Positions 1-9,926 of a DNA stretch of 22,639 nt are shown piece after piece. Positions within the stretch are counted from its first letter, which is position 1. Every line of letters starts with the position of its first letter. This DNA comes from Chromera velia (lineage: Eukaryota > Sar > Chromeraceae): the NCBI GenBank assembly GCA_018398765.1, contig JAHBMJ010000840.1:17501-40139 (forward strand), given 5' to 3'. The position numbers were made by a program, and so were the translations under genes. Under the pieces are notes generated by a model. That model was not told the DNA's origin, did not search any database, and worked only from the letters and a program-made list of their open reading frames with translations.

Positions 1-73
1 AGACAGGCAAACGGGCTCAAATAAAATGGGACCAGCATTCAGTTGATTGACACCCATGAATGATGCATTGCAG

Positions 74-262
74 CTGGAGCTCCACACGAAGTTGAACAAG
101 ACGCTGATGCAGCTGGCCCCTCACCTCCTTGACGTCCCCCAGACCCTTGCCTACATGAAGGAGAGCATGGACAAGGAGGGCGTGCAGAAGTCCCTGTCGC
201 CCCTCAGACCTGCAGACCACCCCTGGAAGGACGCCAGCACGGCCAACAGAGCTGCAGCATAA
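74..262 (+). CDS. 3'-terminal exon of an unidentified gene entering from the left
   Basis: An acceptor (ttgcag, ending at 73) opens a phase-0 exon of 62 codons that ends in TAA at 260-262. The upstream exons lie outside the window. The peptide starts LELHTKLNKTLMQLAPHLL and ends HPWKDASTANRAAA. It looks helical in its first two thirds and polar at the end, with no membrane segment. The high GC of the exon against the AT-rich DNA that follows supports it being coding. An ATG at 56-58 would allow a 69-residue reading, but the clean acceptor makes a spliced terminal exon more likely. I do not recognise the family. The spacing L-AY-(x)n-P-ADHPWKD faintly recalls the C-terminal part of G-protein gamma subunits, but there is no CaaX box, so I make no assignment. 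Confidence 0.5.
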   Translation: MELHTKLNKTLMQLAPHLLDVPQTLAYMKESMDKEGVQKSLSPLRPADHPWKDASTANRAAA

Positions 263-1613
263 GTAAAAGAACGTGTGTGTGATGGAATTCTTTGTAAACG
301 TCAGCCAGAAGAAGAAACATTTCAATCCAGAAAGTGTGAACCGACTGAAAGAAAACAGCCTACCTTCGAGTAGTTGTACTGTATGCATTAATGCGGTTTT
401 GTTGCTCGACTGTGAAAGAGTTTGTACGTCTCTCTGCGTGTCTGCGTGTCCCTGTGCTTGCTCTCTGAGGCAACGCGACCAAACACGCACTATCATGCAG
501 AGACAGACGTGTGGATTACCATCGTTTGAAAAGGACACTTTGTCATGGGGTTCTCTCAATGGGAACTGAAGCATGCCGTTGCAGTTTTTCGTGGCTTTCA
601 GCATTTCTTTTCCATGTTGCCTGCCTGTCTACATGCTGGTGTGTTGAGTGCATGAGAGCGCATGTTTGCATGCATGCGTGTACTGGATTGGCGTTCAATG
701 CGGTGCATGCGTTGTGTGCATGCATAATTGTCAAAAGAGGCGGTCCGATAGTAGTACGTTTATCAGGCGAGCTCTTTGACAGACGGTGCATGTTGGTGCA
801 TGTAGCAGTTTGTACATACATGCTGACTAATTTAATATCGTTCTAACTATAACATTAATATGTACGTACCAGATATCTAGCCAGATATAGAGTTTAAGGA
901 CTCAGTCGGAAATAAAACTTTTTAAAATGATGCATCTAGTGATGCTGCATACTTATGCATGGAAGTATCATAGGTTCTATAGCTCAGGTTAATTGGCTAG
1001 TAGTTAATTGGTGAGAAACTATGCCTAGGACTATGCTATACTAAATGCTATGCTACGCATTGCTACGCCACTGCTATTTAAATTACGGGGCCGACCTCTA
1101 CAAGACAAAACGGCGACAGTGCTCAAGAGCACCACTAAATCACTTATCACTTATTACTTATATGCTGAAGTTCATTGGCCTCAATTATTTACCACATAAA
1201 TTTAATTCAATTTACTGGTACAACGATTTTTTAATCGTTTTTAATCATCAACCAGGTTTCTAACTAGGTTTCTAATGTGTAAATTGAAATTAATGTATTA
1301 TACGTAATTAATGAGCTATAATCGCTTATAATTGACGAAACTTATAACTTTTTTTATCAATTATTAAAAAAAAATTACATTAAAAAAAATGAGTTGTATG
1401 CATATGTGTCCATGTGTAAATATCGACCTAAATTTATAAATGCATGACTGTCTCTTGTTGTACAGATGGCGTGGATAGATTTGAAAGTTTAATTTACTCT
1501 TTAAATTGAGAAGACAATTTATAAACATGCAATCTGGGATCTAGTCTAGCATGCAATTTTTAAGTGAGAAATTGACTGAGAATCTGGGTCAGAATTAAAT
1601 TTTAACAAAAGTC
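263..1613. other. AT-rich intergenic spacer
   Basis: No coding region is supported here. The first 550 bases are mixed in composition and contain many TGCATG/GCATGC words (about 620-820). From about 840 the DNA becomes strongly AT-rich, with short low-complexity runs (poly-A/T near 1348-1390). A loose repeat of ctatgct/tgctacgc words lies at about 1030-1075. AATAAA at 911-916 could be a polyadenylation signal for the gene ending at 262, but it is about 650 bases away. The spacer separates two genes that converge (plus strand on the left, minus strand on the right). Confidence 0.6.
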
Positions 1614-2258
1614 TCACCGAACAGTTCGAGGGAAAGCCGATGATGTGACAGACGCCGCTGGGGAGGGGACAAACATACCCCCACCCTGCCCGGCAGGCGC
1701 AGCCCCCCTCCCGGTTGTCGGTTGCTGCTGCTGCAGTGCGGCTCTGGCCCTTCGGATTGCTCTGTCAATCCATCCTGCGACAACGTTCAAGGACGGTGCG
1801 GCGTTGGAGGTCCCCCACCGCGTTTCTCTCAGTTTATCGACCTCCCTCTTCTTCTCCTCCAGCTCCCTGATCAGCTTCTCCCTCTTCTCCCTCTCCTCCC
1901 CAGTCGACGTCCAGAGGACAACCAGAAGACCCTGGAGCTCTTGCTGAAACTGTAGAACACTCACATGCATATGCACGTATAAACCTACACCCACACTTTA
2001 CAAAAATGCATACACACACGAAGTCACAAAACATAAATACAGACGCATAAACACAGATGCACACGTGCGCGTGCACACATCCACACACACAGCTAGACAA
2101 ACTCCCACATTCACACCCGCACAGACGAACACACTCGCATACTCACGCAATCACATAAACAAAGTCAAACGCACATCCACGTACGCAAGTACCCACGCTC
2201 GCACGCACATACATCTCGGAACTGGGTGCATTTTTGTCCAGTGCGCTCGTACGCTTGA

Positions 2259-2350
<92 letters not shown>

Positions 2351-5158
2351 ACGCGTTCGTATGCACAAAGACGAATACGTGTCGAACAGAGAGGCGCTCA
2401 TAAAAAGGCTCACGTCAACGCTTGCACAATGCCAACAAACACAAACATACACACGCACACACAAACACGCACGCACAGATAGATCGATAGATAGACATAG
2501 ATAGAGGTGGAGATAGATATAGAGAGAGACTCACTAACCGACCTCTCCAATTTTCTGGAGCAGTCTCCGGTCCTCCACGTCTGTGCTGGCTGCTGCCCTC
2601 GCTGCCTTCTCCTCCTTGTTCTGCCTCTTCAGAAGCGTTGAGTACGCCTCGCTGGAGGCCTTCAGAGAGCGCTTCGGCCGATCTCTGAGGGCGTGAGGGG
2701 CCCACGCCTCCAGAGAGGAGGCAAACTGCTGGAACACCGCAGGATCACCAGGAGCGTCTGTGCCTGCATGCAGACAAGGAAAGACAACAGGAAGGAAGAA
2801 AAAGCAAAGGCAACAATCTCCCTCCCCACATTCATGTATCCACCGATGCTACCCTCTTAGACAGAGACGGCAGCCAGACAGGGGTCAAAAGGAAACAGCT
2901 GCAACGATGAATTTTCTGTGAATTCTTGTGTGTGCCTGCATTTGAGTAGATGGTCGTGGGTACATCCTCTCCGTCAGGCGGAGATGCAAAGAGAACGCAC
3001 AGAACAAACTGAGAGGCACAAAGGAAGGCAGGAACGGAATGACACAAGAAAGAAAAAAAATCCGGGAAGAGAGACCGGCAGGCAAGCAGACACGGACAGA
3101 GACTTTTTCCTTCTTTCAAGAAGAGAGAAGAAAGAAAAACAAAACAAAGAAAGGAGAAATCAGAAGGGAGGAATTTGGAAGACCGAGAAAGAAGAACGAA
3201 GAGGAGGGCAAGAACAAAAGGCACTGCGAAAAGGTTGGAAAAACGACGAGAGAACAGTGACGGACAGTCCCGCAGAGATAGCGAGAGAGATAGAGAAGCT
3301 TTGGAGTCAAGCAAGATAAAAACGAGGATGCTCGACAGATTGACAGAAAACATAGCGCGATGGTAGAAGGAAGAAAGAAAGAAAGAAACGAGCCCTACAT
3401 TTCAAGAATCCCCCCCTGACCTGCATCCCTCCCCTCTCCGCTGGCATTCGTCACCCCGGACACACGTGGGCGGACGGGGGGGCCCGTTGCCCTCTCCCCC
3501 GTTGCCCCCAGTGGTTGACCCCCCGTCTCGGGTTTTACTCCAGAGGTAAACAGCTGATCTGGGTTCAGTTTCAAGGCAGCCAGTCTCATAGCCGCTTTCC
3601 TCTTTCTCGCCTCGGGGTTATTGCCCCCCCCTCCCATAGAATCACCCTCAAGGTCTTCCATCCCCACAGCCTCTTTCAACGCCTCCACTCTCTCCTTTTC
3701 CCTCTCTCCCCTTTCTGCCTGCCCCGCCGGTGGCCCCGGAGCGGGACGCAAAGATGCAGAAGACGAAGAAGACGCAGAGGACGAAGACCCCCCCCCGGTC
3801 TGCACCTCAGCCAGTAGACGGGCGCTATGCATGTTGAATCTCTGCAACAACACCTGGACCCCACTCCCCTCACGATCCTGCTCCATCCCCACAGACGAGG
3901 AGAATGGGGAGGCTGTTGCTGCTGCTGGTCGTGCTGCCACTGCTTTGGGCGGACCAGAGGACAGTCTCTCCATAGAGAGGGGAGCCGCCTCCCCGACTGC
4001 GGCCGCAAACCCCTCTGCGGTTCCAAATCCAGGGCGGCGCAGGTGGTCCTCTGCCATCAGGTTCACTAGAGGGTTCACGTGCTGTTCGATTTCTCGAATG
4101 CGCTGTGGACGGGAGGATGCGGAAGCGAAGGAGGTGGTGACAGGGGTGCTGCTGCTGCTGGGTTCAACGATGTCAGGGGTGACACGCGGCCAAAGATCCC
4201 CAAAATCTGGATCGTGTTTGGCCCATGACTCGTCCTTTGGCTTCCCTGTCATCTGTTTATAAATTCGACTTTGAAAGAAATTGATCCAAAATTGGTGTTT
4301 TTCAACCTCCTTCAGCTGGCATTGCTGCCTGTACTTTTCCCGAATTCTTGGGTCCTCATTCATCAAAATCTCCAAGTGGGAATCCTCGAGTTTCATGTGT
4401 ACTTTTCCGTCCTGAATACGCACCGTTTGGGGGGGTGGCATGGGATGGAAACTTCCCTTGTCCTGTTTCATGTACTCAGCAACTTCGGTCATGTATCGCT
4501 CCCAGAATTGTTTCGGGGTCTGGACAGAGGGAACCAGAGAGTTAAAGAGCCTCTGTAGATCGGGTCTGTCCTCTAGAAGCCGTTCCTTTGCTTCTTTGAC
4601 GGCTGGGGGATCTTCATCGGGGGGGGGAGGGGGGGCAAGGCCGGCTTCTCGGACTTGTTCTAAAGCAGCGTAGGCCTTGTTCATCGTTTCGGCATCTGAA
4701 AAGAAAACCCAAAAAACGCGTTCCTTGTCTGCTTCTGCGTCGTAGTACTTGATCTTGATGACCAGATGCTTCGTCTGGTCTGCTGCTTTCTGATTTCTCA
4801 AAAGACGCTCTCGCGCTATGGGCTTCAAATTGTCCGATGCCAATTTTCCTTCCTTCGTGACGGCCACGCCTTTCTGTGTGGAAACAACGAGCTGACATTT
4901 TTTGACTTCTTTGTAATCCAAAGGGTTGTCTTTTTTCGGAGGATTGATCTGCACTTGTTGACAGTCAAAATGCTCCGCGCGCACGCTTCGTGCTGGGTGA
5001 GAGTCTCCGGTTCTCATCCTTGACACAACACAGAAGGAAGTCACACTCTGTTTCAAAAACCAAAAACCTGGCCGATTCTCCACTTCAGTGCCGTCCTTCT
5101 GTCCTCTGTTCTCCCTGCGAGGTAAATCACAATCACCTGACTTCTCTGGGTTGTTCAC
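1614..5158 (-). CDS. TFIIH core subunit p62/Tfb1 (GTF2H1 homologue), three exons
   Basis: This encodes the TFIIH subunit that holds the core together and contacts activators and TFIIE in RNA polymerase II initiation and nucleotide excision repair. Minus-strand exons are (5158 or 5017)-3421, 2763-2543 and 1949-1614. Donors are CAG|gtcagg (phase 1) and GAG|gtcggt (phase 0); acceptors are catgcag and ttctacag. In exon 1, residues about 85-180 form the PH-like region and 195-240 the first BSD domain (LFNSLVPSVQTPKQFWERYM). The second BSD domain is at 265-312 (EVEKHQFWINFFQSRIYKQ). NPLVNLMAED and QRFNMHSARL match conserved p62 blocks. The last exon holds the C-terminal helical region (LQGLLVVLWTSTGEEREKRE). 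Met48 at 5017 is a likelier start than the first Met, because residues 1-47 look non-conserved. The product is 717 or 764 residues, longer than human p62 (548) owing to Ser/Ala/Gly- and Pro-rich linkers. The family call is firm; splice sites are by eye. Confidence 0.88.
1950..2542 (-). repeat. p62 intron 2 with CA-rich stretch and (CT)n(GT)n microsatellite
   Basis: The intron between the last two p62 exons is largely simple sequence. CA-rich degenerate DNA lies at about 1965-2220, a pure CT run at 2262-2291, and a GT run at 2292-2349 interrupted by one GC. More CA-rich DNA and GATA-like repeats (gatagata, about 2478-2520) follow. On the plus strand the CT run passes directly into the GT run. 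The many His/Thr-, Ser/Leu- or Cys/Val-rich open frames across it are translations of the repeats and not genes. Confidence 0.8.
2764..3420 (-). other. p62 intron 1, purine-rich on the plus strand
   Basis: This is a 657-base intron bounded by CAG|gtcagg (donor side at 3420) and catgcag (acceptor side at 2764) on the minus strand. The plus strand is rich in A and G from about 2980 to 3390 and includes a (GAAA)n run at 3370-3388. On the transcribed RNA this gives a long pyrimidine-rich intron. I see no exon inside it. Confidence 0.6.
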
Positions 5159-5620
5159 TCCCCCTTTTTCGGAGTCAACCTGATCCGCTCACCGCCGGAG
5201 ACGGGAGCGGGTAGTCTCAGCGAAACTTGTTTCAAACAGCGTATTGATACGTATCTCGAGAACTGTCGAGCGCTGTAACCGAAGAACAACTTCATATGCG
5301 AATCACTAACGCGACTGGCTGTCCACAAGTTGGCCGGATCTGAACTGGGGGATTTCAAGATTATGCAGAGTTGGGGATAGTTGGGCCGGCCTCAGTTGGC
5401 AGACAAGAATCACACGCAGCGATTTTGGTGCATGGCCTCTTTTCATTTTGCGGCTGCCGCGGCGCGTGCATGCATGCATGCAGAATCGATCTGCCGCGGA
5501 GGGGGCCGCGGTCGTTTTTCCGGGCGCCGCGGCCAGGGCTGCACCCCCCCGCGGGGGGTCCAAAGAGCCTGAAAGGAGCGCCGCGGCGACCGCAAATTTT
5601 TAAAAGTGTGGCGCCTCAGC
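5159..5620. promoter_or_regulatory. 5' flank of p62: GC island with (TGCA)4 and CCGCGG palindromes
   Basis: Upstream of the p62 start the sequence contains (TGCA)4 at 5467-5482. Six CCGCGG palindromes begin at 5457, 5494, 5506, 5527, 5549 and 5581, and a perfect 14-base palindrome of C6-GC-G6 lies at 5545-5558. The TGCATGCA core is known as a binding site of certain apicomplexan ApiAP2 factors, so a role as a promoter element is plausible but inferred. Beyond about 5620 the DNA turns AT-rich. I see no clear TATA box. Open frames here are short and have no recognisable content. Confidence 0.4.
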
Positions 5621-6540
5621 CTTTTTAAGCCTTTTCCAGGCGATTCAAAGCATTGAAATACACTGTAAGAAAAAAAACGTGGACAAACTAGGCTAGATCT
5701 GGCTAGATCCGCTCTCTATAGATGAAGATATGGTATGTCCCCACTCTAGCAAAGCCAACTTTATTCATTCATTCATTCATGTATATCAAACTCTCAATTA
5801 TAATTGAAAATTGAACTATAAGCTAGTGATTTTCTCCCTTCTCTCTTTATAACATTCTATAACCTTATACACCTAGCTTTACCCAGCTCTTAAAGCTTTC
5901 TCAAATTTTTGAGTAGTTTTTTTAAGCAGGGTATCCAATTAGGTTAGGTTAGAACAAGTTAGGTTAGGTTAGGGGGCTTAGGTTAAGGTTAGCGAAAGTT
6001 AGTTTAGGTTTTAGGTTAGATTTAGGTTAGAAACCTAGTATTCAGAGGATTATGGACAGCACAGACTAAAAAATTAAGTTTACACCTGTAAAAATGATGT
6101 TTTTCACTCAAAAACCGACTTTCATACTAGTAAAAATCAGCTTTTTAAACATTATTTTCTAGGTCATATTCAATTAAGCTTTTGAATATCACTTTTCAAT
6201 CAAAAACAACACAAAATAGACATATTTTAAACATTTAAAATTTTTAATTGAAGCAAGTTCAAGTTTGGATAAACTCTAAGAGAAAAATATTTTTTTAAAG
6301 TGAATACTGAGAATTTTCATAATGCAGGGCTTAGTGCTAAGTAGTAAGTACTATCACTATCAAGGCTAAATTTAAGGCCAATTACTACCATAAAAACTAT
6401 ATGCCATAAATACTATAAATATTAAGTTTTAATTTATTACATGTTAGTCTTGAATTCATTTGAATTCACCAATGAATTCATAAGAAATCGCCCTCTAAAA
6501 TATGACTCAAATCAGCAATTCGGAGCTGTGACACAGTCAT
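5621..6540. other. AT-rich spacer
   Basis: The spacer contains no supported gene. It includes an ATTC tetranucleotide run (about 5762-5780) and the TTAGG-like repeat listed separately. Short inverted words such as gaattcatttgaattcaccaatgaattc lie at about 6452-6480. The composition matches the AT-rich spacers at 840-1610 and 19780-20380. Confidence 0.55.
5938..6032 (+). repeat. Degenerate telomere-like repeat (TTAGG / TTTAGG / GGTTAG)
   Basis: About ten imperfect copies of a TTAGGT-type unit occur within 95 bases, for example ttaggttaggttag at 5939-5952 and again at 5959-5972. TTTAGG variants follow (6003-6030). The units vary in length and are broken by short insertions, so this is an interstitial degenerate array and not a chromosome end. 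TTTAGGG and TTAGGG are common eukaryotic telomere repeats. Whether this block is derived from telomeric DNA or is simple-sequence drift cannot be decided from the window. Confidence 0.5.
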
Positions 6541-6598
6541 ATCGATTTTGAACGTGGGTGAGTGAATGAGTGAGTGAGCGAGTGAAAGAGTGAGTAAG

Positions 6599-7188
<590 letters not shown>

Positions 7189-7259
7189 GAGAGAGTGTGC
7201 GTGTGAGTAAAAAGAAAGAAAGGGGGAGAGACAATTAAACAAAAGAGAATAGACTGCTA

Positions 7260-7582
7260 TAGAGAGACATCGAATTGAGAGTATCCAGGCCCTCCATCAC
7301 CTCCCATCACCCCCCCCCCCTGCTGCCCCTCTCTCTGGATTGAGAAGGGCCTTTCTTGTTGTTTACGTGCCCGTGCAAACAGCGGCAAACAGAGGGGGAG
7401 GCCTTGACTGAATCTCTTTTTTTCTTTTTTTTTCTTGCCTCCTTTTTTTGTTTCTGCCTCGCACTCAAAGCGATTGGGGCCCAACTGTCTGTCGGTCTCT
7501 CTCTCTTACACATATCGACACATACGTCTCCTCCCCCTTCGCACTTGCTTTTGACCGGAGTCCCGTGTTCTACAATACACAC
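7260..7582. other. Non-coding stretch downstream of the minus-strand gene
   Basis: After the GT repeat there is C-rich DNA (C10 at 7311-7320) and T-rich DNA (7410-7450), with no exon I can support. It may be 3' untranslated sequence or intron of the minus-strand gene, because the frame of the last exon stays open to 7506. Confidence 0.4.
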
Positions 7583-9507
7583 CTTTGCTCAGAAGTTGAT
7601 TAAAGAATTCGGAGACAGTAACTTCTCTGCTCAGATCTGCCGTTCGAATTCGTACTAGCGATAACCCCCGCTGAAGGGAATCGTGCATTCGCACAACATA
7701 TCTTGGAAGAGACTCCCTCACCCTTTTCTTCACGGTTTCCTTCCCGTCCTTGATTGTCTTCAAGTCAGAGAAGAGACGGCCGATCACCTCTTTCTGCAGG
7801 TGGGTGGGAGTCAGTTTCTTCTGTATGCTTTTCAGGCAAGGAGCTAAACAAAGCACCTCTGATTGCCGATCTAATCTGAAGTCTGTGCATCTAGCTATAA
7901 TGCAGTTCATTACCGTTTTCCTTGCGTTTTCTCTTTTGCCTACCTTTCTTTTGTGTCCTTCTTGCTGCAGCTGCAGTGCATACACCCTAGCGCACACCCT
8001 GTTTCCTTCGGACATCCTCCATCCACATATGCCAGAAAACTCTGTGTGAACTTTTTTCATTTTTCTCTCTTTCACATGCAGCTGTCCGCCTTCCCTGGAC
8101 GTACCATCGAGTTTGCCGAGGAAGCGGTCGTTGGAGTAACAGAAAAAGTACGGGTCGAGTTGGTCGATCAGCTTCTCCAGCTCATAAGGAGTCCCGAACA
8201 TTTGGTGATTTCTCTGGGGGAAGCAGGCGCGGTTGATGAGGTTTCAACAATTCCTTTTTGCTCAGGTTGCCGATGTTCGATCAGCTCAACGAAGTGGTAA
8301 ATGTTCTTGATCTTTGTTGCGGTGTGGGCATCGAAATGCTTCGCATGATCCTTGAAGTTGGAGGAACCTGCCGAGTGCGGTGCATGTCTTCTTTTTCCTA
8401 CACTGGTTGTCAATCTTTTGTTTCTTCTCGAAAAACCATCCGACTATAGGGCGAATGCCGTCGGGCCTCAAAAATCTTTCTGCCAACGATGACTTACTAC
8501 GGGCATCTTCTCAGGCCTTCCAATCGGTTGCGCTGCTCTCTAAGTACTGCAAGCAGATCCCTCTGCTTTTGTGCTTCTGTGTTCTTGCACAACTCCTCTG
8601 CTTCCTCCTCCATCACGACCCGCGTGCTTTCCAACCTTCTCAATCTCTCCATGCCTCCTCCGTCACCCGGCTTACAATCTTTTTTACTCTTTGCAGACGC
8701 AGCAGGCCTTGGCTGTGGATGACTCCTGGATTGCTGGTGAGCTAGAAGTCGGATCAGTCAGCGACGGGTTTTTCTTCTCCTATGAGCCTGCCGTCCTCAC
8801 AGACTCCCCCCCCTCCTTTTGATGCTTCGCATCCTTCAAAGATGCACTTGCTGACTGGTTTGCTTCTGTTTTTTCGCAGTTGTTGGCCTACTTGAAGAGA
8901 AAAGTGGACCACGGCTCTCCATTTGAGGGCATCTGCATGTATGCAGCACCGGTCCAGGAACGCACTGCCAGCCTTCTACGTTGAAGGACGCAGCCTTCTA
9001 TATTTTCTCTCCTTCTGAATCATCGCAAAGACGCATCGGGACCACCGCAAGAAAGGAGCAGAGTTCGGAGCATGGACGGAACCATTTTGATAAACCACCA
9101 TGCGACTACATCAACCACCCAGAAGACCAGCTGACACTGGAGTAAAAACATTACAAGCTCTGGCTCTTCCTCCATTGATCCTCACGTTCCTTCCAAAAGA
9201 TTTTCTCCGATTCGCTCCTTCGCATATAGATGAGGAAACCCCATCTCCGTCATCTGAGGAAGCCTCTGCATCCACAGGCGCGGAAAAAATGCACGCACAT
9301 TGCAAAGATATGCATGGCACATTTTCACTTATCCTGTACTCGAAGTCAACCCCCTTTTAATTTTTCCTTTGTCCTTACATGTCTGCAGAGATCTTGTCGA
9401 CAATCGACTCCCCTTAAAGACGACATGAGCTTAACATGATCTTTCGCCTCTTTACGCTTTTCATAGTTTGAACCTTTCAAGTCTTCTCTCTCTCGCTTCT
9501 CTTCACT

Positions 9508-9546
<39 letters not shown>

Positions 9547-9684
9547 CCCACTCTCTCTCTCTCTCTCTTTTCTCTCTCCGTGCATCTCTTCCTTCTATCA
9601 AGCTTCTTAGTCTCTTCTCTCTCTTTCTCTCTCTCTCAGACACCATTCTCCTTGTTTCTTTCTTTTTTTCTTTCTTTCTGTTTC

Positions 9685-9722
<38 letters not shown>

Positions 9723-9809
9723 TTTCTCTCTTTCTTTCTTCCTTCCTTCGCTCCTTCCTTCGCTCCTTTCTTCCTCCTTTCTTTCTTTTCTTTTTTTCTT
9801 TTCTGTTTT

Positions 9810-9864
<55 letters not shown>

Positions 9865-9884
9865 TTAGTTTTGTTTTATCCTAC

Positions 9885-9926
<42 letters not shown>

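Noticed and set aside
74-262. G-protein gamma subunit
   Set aside because: Only a loose resemblance in the last third; no CaaX box and no strong core match.
8214-8290. Coding reading across three frames (protein-like in each) by two +1 shifts
   Set aside because: A single 77-nt phase-0 intron with the acceptor gcttcccccag explains the same frame change more simply, though it is unproven.
8258-8449. Plus-strand frame with VLDLCCGVG, like a methyltransferase SAM-binding motif
   Set aside because: It is a short isolated motif with no following methyltransferase blocks. The opposite strand carries exons that join in consistent phase across the same bases.
8697-8984. Plus-strand exon-like pieces (after tttgcag at 8696 and tttttcgcag at 8879)
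   Set aside because: Both have good acceptors, but the joined reading stops or gives no family. The minus strand reads as a long charged helix with matching splice phases here.
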